Shown: piece after piece, positions 8,785 through 18,048 of the stretch
Layout of the letters: each line of letters opens with the position of its first letter
Position numbering within the stretch: position 1 is the stretch's first letter
Source: Nocardia abscessus NBRC 100374
Lineage (GTDB): Bacteria; Actinomycetota; Actinomycetes; Mycobacteriales; Mycobacteriaceae
NCBI RefSeq assembly: GCF_000308455.1
Contig: NZ_BAFP01000104.1
Span: 42,372-106,371 of the forward strand
Reading direction: 5' to 3'
DNA length: 64,000 bases
The notes under the pieces: generated by a model
The model's input: the letters and a program-made list of their open reading frames with translations, nothing else
Databases searched by the model: none
Told to the model about the DNA's origin: nothing
Program-made: the position numbers and the translations under genes

Positions 8785-10206
8785 CTACGTAGGCAGCAAT
8801 CGCGCGACGACTTCGGTCAGCTGCTTGACGTTCCGGCACTCGTGCATCGTCACGCACTCCGCGTACACGTGGGCTGCGGAATCCCCCGTCGACCAGGACC
8901 GCGACGGCTCCGGGTTCAGCCAGTAGGCATGTTTGGCTCGGTCGACAATGGTCTGCACCGCAGCGAGATTCGGGTCCGTGCGGTTCGTCCGCCCGTCACC
9001 GAGGATGAGCACGGACGTGCGCGGCCCGAGGGCATCGGCATAGTTGTCGAGAAACCCTTGGAACGCCTCCCCGTAGTTGGAGCTGCCGAAGCGGGCGACC
9101 TTGGTGGAGCGGAGGATGCGGGCGGCTGTGCCTGGAGTGGGCGGTTCGCCGGGGGTGAAGAAATCGGTGATCTCGTCGCAGGTGTCGACGAAGCCGAAGC
9201 TGCGGACCTTGCTGAACTGGTCTTGCAGGGCCTGGATGAGGTGGAGGGTGAATTCGGCGAAGCCGGTGACCGAGCCGGAGATGTCGGCGAGGACGACGAG
9301 GTCGGGGCGGCCGTGTTTGCGGGCGCGCAGGACCGGGTCGATGGGGACGCCGCCGGTGGACATCGAGCGGCGCAGGGTGCGGCGTAGATCGATTTGACCG
9401 CGGACGGCTTTGCGGCGGCGGACGGCGAGGCGGGTGGCGAGTTTGCGGGCCAAAGGGTGGACCAAGCGGCGCATTTCGGCGAGGTCCTGTTCGCGGGCGC
9501 CCAGGAAATCGATCTGGTCGGTGCTGGATTCGACACCGCGGCGCGCGATGTATTCGGTGCCGCGCAGTTGCGCCGAGCGCAGCCGGGCTTCGGTTTGGAC
9601 GGCGGTGCGGAATGCGGCGAGGCGGCGGTTCGCTTCGATGGTGTGGACGGTGGTGTCGAGCCGGGAGGTGCCGTTCATGCCCGCGACGATGCGATCGATG
9701 AGTTCTTCCGGGCGTAGGGCTTTCATCGTCAGGTAGGAGGACCAGCCGGCGCCGGACGCGGTGGTGACCGGGGCGGAGGTCTGGCCGGTTCCCACGCTGC
9801 CGTAGCCGCCGAGTTCGGTCAGCGCCTGGCGGGCCAGTTCGGCGACCGCCTCCGAATCGTCCTGCGCCAGTGCGGTGATGAGGCGATCTCGCAACGCTTC
9901 GATGGATTCGGGTGTCGACGGGTCGGCGGGCTGTGGCTGCTGCGCGGTCAGGAAGTAGAGGTCGAAGAGTTGATCGAACACGGCGCGTTGACCATTGCGG
10001 CGCAGCAGGCAGGCGGCCATGCCGGAGCGCAGGCGGTTGCGGTCGGCGAGCCCGAGGGCGATCATCGCCTCGGCGGCGTCGATGGTTTCGCTCGGCCCCG
10101 CGTTGATGCCGTGATCGCGCAGCAGCCCGACGAACTCCACCAGCCGATCGGTCACCGAGTCGGGGTAGGACTGCGTCCGGCTTCCACGTCCTTCCGCCGT
10201 ACTCAT
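8785..10206 (-). CDS. VWA-domain protein, CoxE-like partner of MoxR
   Basis: 473 residues from the ATG at 10206. The N-terminal part opens with DRLVEFVGLLRDHGI, typical of CoxE-type proteins. The von Willebrand A domain occupies the last third, with the metal-site motif DISGS (308-312) and a later LGDGRTN segment. MoxR ATPases with such VWA partners act as chaperones for metal-centre insertion or protein-complex assembly. The moxR gene lies upstream on the same strand with a gap of about 130 bases; a longer frame to 10362 would overlap moxR but its sequence is unlike the family. The client protein is not visible here. Confidence 0.85.
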   Translation of the reverse strand: MSTAEGRGSRTQSYPDSVTDRLVEFVGLLRDHGINAGPSETIDAAEAMIALGLADRNRLRSGMAACLLRRNGQRAVFDQLFDLYFLTAQQPQPADPSTPESIEALRDRLITALAQDDSEAVAELARQALTELGGYGSVGTGQTSAPVTTASGAGWSSYLTMKALRPEELIDRIVAGMNGTSRLDTTVHTIEANRRLAAFRTAVQTEARLRSAQLRGTEYIARRGVESSTDQIDFLGAREQDLAEMRRLVHPLARKLATRLAVRRRKAVRGQIDLRRTLRRSMSTGGVPIDPVLRARKHGRPDLVVLADISGSVTGFAEFTLHLIQALQDQFSKVRSFGFVDTCDEITDFFTPGEPPTPGTAARILRSTKVARFGSSNYGEAFQGFLDNYADALGPRTSVLILGDGRTNRTDPNLAAVQTIVDRAKHAYWLNPEPSRSWSTGDSAAHVYAECVTMHECRNVKQLTEVVARLLPT

Positions 10207-10336
10207 GCTCTGCCGCGACCTGGCATGGGTGCGACCGCAGGACGCAGGCCGGGCTTCCATGCGGTGAAGGCAATCCCTGGTGCACGAAGTGTCGCGCCGA
10301 CCGGCGCGGCACTGACCGCATGATCGAGCACAACCT

Positions 10337-11230
<894 letters not shown>

Positions 11231-11261
11231 CGGTAACTAGTCTAGCCGGGCAGGTTCGGCC

Positions 11262-12311
11262 TCAGCTCGGCCCCGGTGCCCGGAAATGGCTCGGTTCGGC
11301 GTCGGACGGCACGGCGCTCGCCATGGTGAACGGTTCGACCAGCGCGCGCAGTTCCACCAGGTGCCTGGCGTGCGCGTCGAGCGCGCGATCCTCCTCGGCG
11401 ACCGGCTCCCACTGCCGCACGGGTCGCGCTTTTCCGTCGTCGTCCACCGCGACCACCACGGCGAGACCGTGCGCCGCCAGCGCCGGTTCGTCGGAGTGCG
11501 CGTCGGTGGAGGTCACGTGCACGCTCACGTGCATGCTGCGCGGGCCGGTGTGGATCAAGCGCGCGGTGACCTCGACGACATGACCGATCACGATCGGCCG
11601 GTAGAAGCGGATCCCACCGAAGTAGGAGGTGAGGACGCGCTGCCCGGCCCAGTCGGCACCGCACACGTACGCCGCTTCGTCGATCCACCGCATCGTCCGG
11701 CCACCGTGAACTTTGCCGCCCCAGTTGATGTCCGAAGGCGCTGCGAGAAAGCGCAGCGTGGCGCTGGGCGCGGTGCCCGCGGAGGTGTATCGCTGCGCGG
11801 CCATCGCCTCCTCGATGTGCTTGCGCACGGAGATCCGGGCACGCGCCTGCCGGTGCCGCTGCAATTCCAGCAGCGAGGTCGGATTCCATTGCGGGACTTC
11901 GACGGTGCGCCGGTCGTCGTCCACCGCGACGAAGACCGTCAGGCATTGCGCCGACTGCACCGGCTTCACCCGGGTGGGATCGGTCGAATAGACCGTGACC
12001 AGAATGTGCATGCTGGTGCGCCCGGTATGGACAAGATTCGCGTGTAATTCGACCAGTTCACCGACCGCGATCGGGCGGTCGAGATGAATGTTCCCGACGT
12101 AGGCGGTGACGCAGTAACGACCGCTCCACTGGGCCGCCGCCGCGTAAGCGACTTTGTCGATCCATTCGAGTAGTTTGCCGCCGTCGACCGATCCCAGGAT
12201 GCCCGCGTCGGCGGGCTGGACGAGAAATCGGTGAATCGCCTCGGGCCGCCGACCGGCCGCGGCCGGATTCGAGACTGTCGCGCGAGGGTCGATGTCTGTC
12301 GATTCGGTCAA
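11262..12311 (-). CDS. Double-hotdog acyl-CoA thioesterase
   Basis: 349 residues from a TTG at 12311; no strong ribosome site is seen, so the start is tentative. Two homologous hotdog domains are visible: GGKLLEWIDKVAYAAAAQWS with DRPIAVGELVELHANLVHTG, and HGGRTMRWIDEAAYVCGADW with YRPIVIGHVVEVTARLIHTG. The Gly-Gly, Asp and His-Thr-Gly positions are those of acyl-CoA hydrolases of the cytosolic ACOT/YciA type. It would release free fatty acids from CoA thioesters. It is separated from moxR by 31 bases on the same strand, but a functional link is not evident. Confidence 0.88.
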   Translation of the reverse strand: MTESTDIDPRATVSNPAAAGRRPEAIHRFLVQPADAGILGSVDGGKLLEWIDKVAYAAAAQWSGRYCVTAYVGNIHLDRPIAVGELVELHANLVHTGRTSMHILVTVYSTDPTRVKPVQSAQCLTVFVAVDDDRRTVEVPQWNPTSLLELQRHRQARARISVRKHIEEAMAAQRYTSAGTAPSATLRFLAAPSDINWGGKVHGGRTMRWIDEAAYVCGADWAGQRVLTSYFGGIRFYRPIVIGHVVEVTARLIHTGPRSMHVSVHVTSTDAHSDEPALAAHGLAVVVAVDDDGKARPVRQWEPVAEEDRALDAHARHLVELRALVEPFTMASAVPSDAEPSHFRAPGPS

Positions 12312-12682
12312 GGTTCACAATCCGTTCGGGCAGAGAATCTTCGGCTACCTGACCCCGTTGTCCCGGAGAACCTTAGGCCCCGGCGTCGATACGAGCGAGT
12401 AACGAGACAGCGACCGGAGAGCCGGTTCCGCGATCGGTGAGCAACCCGTATAGGGGGTAGCCCCTAATACCCCGGTTTGATTTTGCCCGCAGGGGAGACA
12501 ACACCCGTGACCTTTGGCGGCGAGTGCGCAAGAGTGAAGGGGTGCAGTCGCTGCCCCGTCGGTAAGCGCGACCGCGAAGCAGCGACCGTAGATCCAGATC
12601 TGTCTGCGGGGGTAGGCCGCGGACAGGCCCGCAAATGGGGGATGGCGGACGGAATGCCCGCCGCAGAGTGAAAGGATTTACG
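12312..12682 (+). promoter_or_regulatory. Long leader region before the small secreted-protein gene
   Basis: About 370 bases separate the thioesterase start from the secreted-protein start. A perfect short hairpin with arms TAGGGG and CCCCTA lies at 12451-12466. The following 200 bases are rich in G-runs and complementary C-runs (for example TGCGGG and CCCGCA around 12603-12634). This could be a structured 5' leader, but it does not match thiamine, cobalamin, ydaO or M-box riboswitch signatures that I can recall. No gene is seen in it. Confidence 0.3.
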
Positions 12683-12973
12683 TTGTTCTCCACAATCAGC
12701 GCACGCCGCACCTTGGCCCGCGTGGCCGTCGCCGGTGCGATCGCCGCAATCCCGTTGACCGCGTTGGCGATGCCCGCCTCGGCTACCCCGAGCACACCCG
12801 GGGTCACTCAGGCCCGGTACGACCCGTATTACGACCGGTGCGCCTTCGGTCCGTTCCAGAACTGGAGTTGCAACAACAACCCGCTGTTCGGTTGGGGCTA
12901 CAACCAGTTCGGCGGCCCCTACGGACAGGGCTACGGGCAAGGCCAGGCACCTGGCATGTTCGGCAGCAGTTAA
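12683..12973 (+). CDS. Small secreted protein, Gly/Tyr/Asn-rich
   Basis: 96 residues from a TTG at 12683 with AAAGGA six bases upstream; an in-frame GTG at 12668 overlaps that site. The N-terminus is a classic Sec signal peptide: basic SARRTLAR, a hydrophobic core VAVAGAIAAIPLTALA, and a cleavage site after ASA. The mature part is about 60 residues with two Cys (CAFGPFQNWSC) and a tail of Gly-Tyr-Gln repeats. Similar short exported proteins are common in nocardiae and have no known function. A strong terminator follows immediately. Confidence 0.7.
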   Translation: MFSTISARRTLARVAVAGAIAAIPLTALAMPASATPSTPGVTQARYDPYYDRCAFGPFQNWSCNNNPLFGWGYNQFGGPYGQGYGQGQAPGMFGSS

Positions 12974-12983
12974 GTCTCCGAAG

Positions 12984-13026
12984 ACGCGGGTGGCCCGCTC
13001 CGAGATCCGGAGCGGGCCACCCGCGT
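12984..13026. terminator. Bidirectional terminator between secreted-protein gene and ilvC
   Basis: A perfect inverted repeat with 19-base arms (12984-13002 and 13008-13026) around a 5-base loop sits between two convergent stops. The stem is almost pure G/C and has no long T-run, as is usual in high-GC actinobacteria. It can serve both genes. Confidence 0.85.
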
Positions 13027-13041
13027 GAATCAGCCGAGAGA

Positions 13042-14055
13042 TCAGGCGGTCTCGGTGATCGGACGATCCACCCAGCTCATCAGGCCGCGCAGCTTGGCGC
13101 CGGTGACCTCGATCGGGTGCTCGGCGTTCTGCTTGCGCAGCGCCTCGAGCTCCTTGTTGCCACCCTCGACGTTGGCGACCAGACGCTTGACGAAGCTGCC
13201 GTCCTGGATGTCCTTGAGGATGTCCTGCATCCGCTTCTTGGTGTCGGCGTCGATCACCCGCGGGCCCGACAGGTAGCCGCCGAACTCGGCGGTGTCGGAC
13301 ACCGAGTAGTTCATCCGCGCGATGCCGCCCTCGTACATCAGGTCGACGATCAGCTTCAGCTCGTGCAGCACCTCGAAGTAGGCCATCTCCGGTGCGTAAC
13401 CGGCCTCGACCATGACCTCGAAACCGGTCTTGACCAGTTCCTCGGTGCCACCGCACAGCACGGCCTGCTCACCGAACAGGTCGGTCTCGGTCTCTTCCTT
13501 GAAGGTGGTCTTGATGACGCCCGCGCGGGTGCCGCCGATGCCCTTGGCGTAGGACAGCGCCAGCGCCTGGCCCTCGCCCTTCGGGTCCTGGTCGATCGCG
13601 ATCAGCGCCGGAACGCCCTTGCCGTCGACGAACTGACGACGCACCAGGTGACCCGGGCCCTTCGGGGCCACCATGCCGATGGTGACGTTGGCGGGCGGCT
13701 TGATCAGGCCGAAGTGGATGTTGAGGCCGTGGCCGAAGAACAGCGCGTCGCCGTCCTTCAGGTTCGGCTCGATGTCATTGGTGAAGATCGACGCCTGCGC
13801 GGTGTCGGGCGCGAGCACCATGATGAGGTCCGCCCACGCCGAGACCTCGGCCGGCGTGCCGACGGTCAGGCCCGCCTCCTCGGCCTTCGGACGCGACTTC
13901 GAACCCTCGGCGAGGCCAACCCGGACCTCGACGCCCGAGTCGCGCAGGCTCAGCGAGTGCGCGTGACCCTGGCTGCCGTAGCCGATGACAGCGACCTTGC
14001 GGCCCTGGATGATCGACAGGTCGGCATCGTCGTCGTAGAACATCTCGACTGCCAC
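13042..14055 (-). CDS. ilvC: Ketol-acid reductoisomerase (acetohydroxy acid isomeroreductase)
   Basis: 337 residues, the normal class I length, from the GTG at 14055 with GGAAGGA six bases upstream. A frame up to 14076 is open but would bury the ribosome site. The enzyme converts acetolactate or acetohydroxybutyrate to the dihydroxy acid with NADPH and Mg. The dinucleotide fold shows as VIGYGSQGHAHSLSLRDSG, and the metal-binding knotted domain shows EVLHELKLIVDLMYEGG and the final SDTAEFGGY segment. Second step after ilvBN in Ile/Val/Leu synthesis. It lies downstream of ilvBN with a 215-base gap containing palindromic repeats. Confidence 0.97.
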   Translation of the reverse strand: MAVEMFYDDDADLSIIQGRKVAVIGYGSQGHAHSLSLRDSGVEVRVGLAEGSKSRPKAEEAGLTVGTPAEVSAWADLIMVLAPDTAQASIFTNDIEPNLKDGDALFFGHGLNIHFGLIKPPANVTIGMVAPKGPGHLVRRQFVDGKGVPALIAIDQDPKGEGQALALSYAKGIGGTRAGVIKTTFKEETETDLFGEQAVLCGGTEELVKTGFEVMVEAGYAPEMAYFEVLHELKLIVDLMYEGGIARMNYSVSDTAEFGGYLSGPRVIDADTKKRMQDILKDIQDGSFVKRLVANVEGGNKELEALRKQNAEHPIEVTGAKLRGLMSWVDRPITETA

Positions 14056-14067
14056 TGTGGTTCCTTC

Positions 14068-14193
14068 CGGGATCATCCCCGCGCGAGGCGGGGCACACCG
14101 TGCTTGCGCCGGTGCGGATTTACGTTGTTCTGGATCGGATCACCTCCGCGGTAGCGGGAGGGGATCATTCCCGCGTACGCGGGGAGGCGGCAC
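14068..14193 (-). repeat. Palindromic repeats resembling type I-E CRISPR repeats in the ilvN-ilvC gap
   Basis: Two related palindromic units lie upstream of ilvC at 14068-14096 and about 14161-14193. On the minus strand both share a C-run/G-run palindrome followed by ATGATCCC; the second holds the perfect palindrome CCCGCGTACGCGGG. A third, more degenerate copy may lie at 14137-14160. Their look (29 bases, GCGGGG-ATGATCCC end) is that of I-E CRISPR repeats. Spacing (92 bases start to start) is wrong for an array and no cas gene is nearby, so they may be relics or simply a regulatory hairpin in the ilvC leader. Confidence 0.4.
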
Positions 14194-14270
14194 GCCAACC
14201 GTCGATCGCAGAAAGACTAGCGTGTGGCCGCCGTCGGACGGTCGGCCCCATCGGTGTGCCGCTCGCTACC

Positions 14271-14774
14271 TCACCGAGTGGCGGTGATGGACTTCGGTCC
14301 ACGGCCCACCGCGACGACACCGGACTGCACGATCTCCCGGATGCCATACGGTTCGAGCATCCGCAGCAGCGCGTCGAGCTTGGACCGGGTTCCGGTCGCC
14401 TCGACGGTGAGCGCGTCCGGCGACACGTCGATGACCTTCGCGCGGAACAGTCCGACCGCCTCGATCACCTGGGTCCGCACACTGGCGTCGGCGCGCACCT
14501 TCACCAGAATCAGTTCGCGGGCCACCGAGCTGTCGGAGTCCTGCTCCACGATCTTGATGACGTTCACCAGCTTGTTGAGCTGCTTGGTGACCTGCTCCAG
14601 CGGCAGGTCCTCGACGGTGACGACGATGGTCATGCGCGAGATCTCGGGGAGCTCGGTGCCGCCGACCGCCAGCGATTCGATATTGAAGCCGCGGCGGGAG
14701 AACAGCGCCGCGACCCGTGCCAGCACGCCCGGTTTGTCCTCGACGAGAACGCTGAGGGTATGCGTGGTACTCAT
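14271..14774 (-). CDS. ilvN: Acetolactate synthase small (regulatory) subunit
   Basis: 167 residues from the ATG at 14774, whose first bases overlap the ilvB stop (ATGA). The N-terminal ACT domain is plain (TLSVLVEDKPGVLARVAALF, then GFNIESLAVG), followed by the C-terminal regulatory domain. IlvN binds valine for feedback inhibition and stimulates IlvB. Length agrees with the mycobacterial protein. Cotranscribed with ilvB. Confidence 0.97.
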   Translation of the reverse strand: MSTTHTLSVLVEDKPGVLARVAALFSRRGFNIESLAVGGTELPEISRMTIVVTVEDLPLEQVTKQLNKLVNVIKIVEQDSDSSVARELILVKVRADASVRTQVIEAVGLFRAKVIDVSPDALTVEATGTRSKLDALLRMLEPYGIREIVQSGVVAVGRGPKSITATR

Positions 14775-16705
14775 CCGTTGTTCACCCTGTTCTGTTCGTG
14801 CGACATCGCCGCGTGGATGACCGCGGGCTCGGCGGCCTGCTCGTCCTCGTCGAACAGCGGGCGGATGCCGCGAGCGGCCATGATCTCGTCGTTGCTGGTG
14901 CCCGCGGCGACCATCGGCCACACCTGGGCGTCCTTGCCGACGATGAAGTCGATCACCACGGGACGGTCGTTGATGGACTGTGCCTCGCGGATGGCGGCCT
15001 CCACGTCCTCCTCGCGCTCCACCCGGATGCCGTGGCAGCCGAGGGCTTCGGCGAGCTTGACGAAGTCGGGGATGCGCAGGGAGTGCGTGCCGAGGTCGGT
15101 GTTGGAGTAGCGCTCCTGGTAGAACAGCGTCTGCCACTGGCGCACCATGCCGAGGTTGCCGTTGTTGATCAGCGCGACCTTGATCGGGACGCCCTCGACG
15201 GCGCAGGTGGCCAGCTCCTGGTTGGTCATCTGGAAGCAGCCGTCACCGTCGACCGCCCACACCTCTTTGTCCGGCGCGCCCATCTTGGCGCCCATGGCCG
15301 CCGGGACGGCGTAGCCCATGGTGCCGAGGCCACCGGAGTTCAGCCAGGTGCGCGGCTTCTCGTACTTGATGAACTGCGCGGCCCACATCTGGTGCTGACC
15401 GACGCCCGCGCAGTAGATCGCGTCGGGTCCGGCCAGCCTGCCGAGCGCCTCGATGACGAACTCCGGCGACAGCGAGCCGTCCGCGGGCGGGGTCCAGCCC
15501 AGCGGGTAGGCGTCGCGCACGCCGTCGAGGTAGGTCCACCAGTCGGTCAACGGCAGCGGCAGCGAATTGCCCGCGGCAGGATCGGCCTTCAGCGTCTCGA
15601 TGAGCTCGACGATCACCTCGCGGCAATCGCCCACGATCGGGACGTCGGCGTGCCGGTTCTTGCCGATCTCGGCCGGGTCGATGTCGGCGTGGATGACCTT
15701 GGCGCCGGGGGCGAAGGAGTCCAGCTGACCGGTGACGCGGTCGTCGAAACGCGCGCCGAGGGTGATCAGCAGGTCCGACCGCTGCAGCGCGGCGACCGCG
15801 CCGACGGTGCCGTGCATGCCGGGCATGCCCATGTTGAGGCGATGGCTGTCGGGGAACGCGCCGCGCGCCATCAGCGTGGTGACCACGGGGATGCCGGTCA
15901 GCTCGGCCAGTTGCAGCAGCTCGGCCGAGGCGTCGGCCTTGATCACGCCGCCGCCGACGTAGAGCACGGGAGCCTTGGCTTCCGTGATCATCCGCGCGGC
16001 CTCGCGCACCTGCTTGCCGTGCGGCTTGGTGACCGGGCGGTAGCCGGGCAGCCGCATCTCCGGCGGCCAGCTGAAGGTGGTCTGCGCCTGCAGCACGTCC
16101 TTGGGGATGTCGACGAGCACGGCGCCGGGGCGGCCGGACGCGGCGAGGTAGAACGCCTCCGCGATGATGCGCGGGATGTCGATCCCGTCGGTGATCAGGA
16201 AGTTGTGCTTGGTGATCGGCATGGTGATGCCGGAGATGTCGGCTTCCTGGAACGCGTCGGTGCCGATCAGGCTGCGGCCGACCTGGCCGGTGATGGCCAC
16301 GATCGGAACCGAGTCCATCTGCGCGTCGGCGATCGGGGTGACCAGGTTGGTCGCGCCGGGGCCGGATGTGGCCATACACACACCGACCTTGCCGGTCGCC
16401 TGGGCGTAACCGGTGGCCGCGTGACCCGCACCCTGCTCGTGCCGGACCAGGACGTGGCGCACCTTGGTGGAATCGAACAGCGGGTCGTACACCGGAAGGA
16501 TCGCACCACCCGGAATGCCGAATACGGTGTCGACGCCGAGCTCCTCGAGCGACCGGACGACCGACTGCGCGCCGGTGACCCGCTCGGGCGGGACCGGGCG
16601 GCGGTTGGCCGCGGACGTCGCGTTGGCAGCGGGCGTGGCCTGCTGGTTCGCCGAAGGAGCTGGCCTACGGGCCGAAGGCCCGGGCCGTGCGGTAGGTGCG
16701 CTCAC
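14771..16705 (-). CDS. ilvB: Acetolactate synthase large subunit
   Basis: 644 residues from a GTG at 16705 with AAGGA upstream. It condenses pyruvate with pyruvate or 2-oxobutyrate, using thiamine diphosphate, FAD and Mg. Visible features are the start of the pyrimidine domain (LGVDTVFGIPGGAILPVYD), the catalytic Glu region HEQGAGHAATGYA, and the ThDP metal motif DGDGCFQMTNQELAT. The first 40 residues (Ala/Pro-rich, PSARRPAPSANQQATPAANA) are a low-complexity extension also seen in related actinobacteria. Expression is likely controlled by the leader peptide and attenuator upstream. Confidence 0.97.
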   Translation of the reverse strand: MSAPTARPGPSARRPAPSANQQATPAANATSAANRRPVPPERVTGAQSVVRSLEELGVDTVFGIPGGAILPVYDPLFDSTKVRHVLVRHEQGAGHAATGYAQATGKVGVCMATSGPGATNLVTPIADAQMDSVPIVAITGQVGRSLIGTDAFQEADISGITMPITKHNFLITDGIDIPRIIAEAFYLAASGRPGAVLVDIPKDVLQAQTTFSWPPEMRLPGYRPVTKPHGKQVREAARMITEAKAPVLYVGGGVIKADASAELLQLAELTGIPVVTTLMARGAFPDSHRLNMGMPGMHGTVGAVAALQRSDLLITLGARFDDRVTGQLDSFAPGAKVIHADIDPAEIGKNRHADVPIVGDCREVIVELIETLKADPAAGNSLPLPLTDWWTYLDGVRDAYPLGWTPPADGSLSPEFVIEALGRLAGPDAIYCAGVGQHQMWAAQFIKYEKPRTWLNSGGLGTMGYAVPAAMGAKMGAPDKEVWAVDGDGCFQMTNQELATCAVEGVPIKVALINNGNLGMVRQWQTLFYQERYSNTDLGTHSLRIPDFVKLAEALGCHGIRVEREEDVEAAIREAQSINDRPVVIDFIVGKDAQVWPMVAAGTSNDEIMAARGIRPLFDEDEQAAEPAVIHAAMSHEQNRVNNG

Positions 16706-16801
16706 CGTCTTCGTTCCTTACTGGTTGTGGTTCTGACCCCGGAATTTGTGCCAGCGGTGTCTTGCGCTTCGCCATGTTGGACATTAGTCCGAACATAAAA
16801 A

Positions 16802-16822
16802 AGCCCCCGACAGCACAGGGCT
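16802..16822 (-). terminator. Attenuator terminator in the ilvB leader
   Basis: On the minus strand, arms AGCCC and GGGCT close a small hairpin that is followed at once by six T residues, a rare feature in this G/C-rich DNA. It lies about 57 bases downstream of the leader-peptide stop and about 97 bases before the ilvB start. That is the correct place for a rho-independent attenuator. Competing pairings with the upstream GGGTGG-type segment could form the antiterminator. Confidence 0.7.
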
Positions 16823-16878
16823 GATCGAGGGTGGCGCGTCGCAACGCGAGCTGACGTATTCGACTCAGTGTGTCAGGC

Positions 16879-16926
16879 TCAACGCTGGACGCGCCGGCCG
16901 ATTACGAGCAACTCGTTTCGATTCAC
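16879..16926 (-). CDS. ilvB leader peptide (branched-chain-rich, attenuation)
   Basis: A 15-codon frame on the minus strand begins with GTG at 16926 and encodes MNRNELLVIGRRVQR. Four consecutive branched-chain residues, LLVI, form the regulatory codons. Ribosome stalling at these codons when Leu, Val or Ile are scarce would prevent the terminator at 16802-16822 and allow ilvBN transcription. The predicted transcription start coincides with the GTG, so the peptide is probably translated from a leaderless mRNA. Similar ilvB attenuators are known in Corynebacterium. Confidence 0.75.
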   Translation of the reverse strand: MNRNELLVIGRRVQR

Positions 16927-16933
16927 GCGCACG

Positions 16934-16963
16934 ACGTTAAGCGGGTGTGAACCGAAGAGTCAA
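16934..16963 (-). promoter_or_regulatory. Predicted promoter of the ilvBN(C) operon
   Basis: On the minus strand a -35 TTGACT (16958-16963) and a -10 TAACGT (16934-16939) are separated by 18 bases. Transcription would start about 7 bases further on, at or next to the leader peptide GTG (16926). The divergent cfp6-like gene begins about 80 bases away, so both control regions are compact. Confidence 0.6.
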
Positions 16964-17040
16964 ACAGATGACCCCTTGTGTCCCATTATGTGGGACAGTG
17001 CGGATGCTTGTGCCCTTCACCAGGATGCGAGGATGGTGGT

Positions 17041-17628
17041 GTGTCATCACCGCATCAGTCCGTGCCACCTTCTGAATCGTCCCATACGCCCGCGGCGACA
17101 ACGGATACGGGTAGCGCCTCCGACGCCCGTGTGATCCGCATCCCACGGCTGGCCTTCCTGGGCGTCTTCATCCTGCTGATGTGCGTGTTCTTCCCGTTCG
17201 TCGGCTGGCCCGCCGGGCTGTGGTGGCTGCTGCTCATCCCGGCCGTGGTGCTGGTGTGGGTGTTGCGCACGCAGACCACCGTCTCGGCGGCCGGACTGGA
17301 TCTGCGGACGCTGTTCGGTTCGCGCCACCTCGACTGGGCGCAAGTGAAGGGCGTGCGGATCCCCAAACGCGGCTACGTGCGCGCCGACCTCACCGACGGC
17401 ACCGAGGCGAAGCTGCCCGCGGTGAGCTACGACCGGCTGCGCGACCTGGCGGCCGCGTCCGGCGGACGGATCCCGGACCCGTTCGCGCGGCCGGACGCGT
17501 CCCCGGCGGACGAATCCGAACCGGCGGTCTCGACCGAGCCCGAGACGGGCTCGAGCGGCGACGGCAGCTCGCGAACCAACGGGATCGCGAAGTCGGCCGA
17601 GGACGCCACCGGCGAAGACACGCCGTAG
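17041..17628 (+). CDS. PH-domain membrane protein, CFP-6-like
   Basis: 195 residues from the GTG at 17041; the frame is open further upstream but lacks a ribosome site there. A hydrophobic hairpin of two membrane segments (LAFLGVFILLMCVFFPFVG and LWWLLLIPAVVLVWVL) precedes a bacterial PH-like domain (TVSAAGLDLRTLFGSRHLDW, VKGVRIPKRGYVRADL). The last 60 residues are acidic, low-complexity and presumably disordered. The position divergent from ilvB matches M. tuberculosis cfp6 (Rv3004). Its biochemical role is not known. Confidence 0.8.
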   Translation: MSSPHQSVPPSESSHTPAATTDTGSASDARVIRIPRLAFLGVFILLMCVFFPFVGWPAGLWWLLLIPAVVLVWVLRTQTTVSAAGLDLRTLFGSRHLDWAQVKGVRIPKRGYVRADLTDGTEAKLPAVSYDRLRDLAAASGGRIPDPFARPDASPADESEPAVSTEPETGSSGDGSSRTNGIAKSAEDATGEDTP

Positions 17629-18048
17629 CGGACGGTCACCCCATATGCGGCTCCACGTTCTCGGCGTGGCCCATCGTGGGACCTGACCGGCGATAACGAA
17701 CCCGCCACCGCGCCTGGGCCGCGTGGACGCCCCGCTGGACTCAGCGATCGCACCGAGGCGGAACATTCCCTCCGCGTAAGCTGTTGCGGTCGGGTGATGG
17801 GATGATTTGCCGGAGCAGTGACCCTTCTCCGCATCCCCACCCTCGACGGTCCGGCACCTCCGGCGACACCGTCGGCCCGGCGACACCACGCACGGGCGAC
17901 AATCCGAACCCGGCTGACACCGATCGACGCCTCGCACGACCCGCCACGACCGGCGGGGGGCGCGCCCATCCGCGGGAGTAACGTGATGGTCCGCCGAGCA
18001 GGCTCTGCGCCGTCGCACGTCAGCCCCCGCGACCCGAGGACCATCGAA
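17629..18048. other. Gap of about 420 bases before ilvD
   Basis: The frame of ilvD is open back to 17818, but the first 77 codons are Pro/Arg-rich and unlike dihydroxy-acid dehydratases, so I read this as untranslated. GAGGA at 18036-18040 serves the ilvD ATG at 18049. No gene, clear hairpin or riboswitch was recognised. Confidence 0.4.

Noticed and set aside
12440..12680. Known riboswitch before the secreted-protein gene
   Set aside because: Thiamine, cobalamin, SAM, ydaO and M-box signature segments were looked for by eye and not found.
12464..13456. Minus-strand frame across the secreted-protein gene and the end of ilvC
   Set aside because: Crosses a strong terminator and a certain gene in the wrong frame; no ribosome site.
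14068..14193. A true CRISPR array
   Set aside because: Only two or three degenerate units, spacing of 92 bases rather than about 61, and no cas genes; kept only as CRISPR-like repeats.
14798..16798. Very long frame opposite ilvB (666 codons)
   Set aside because: It is the antisense shadow of a certain gene; high GC leaves such frames open, and the product is His/Arg/Gly-rich with no domain.
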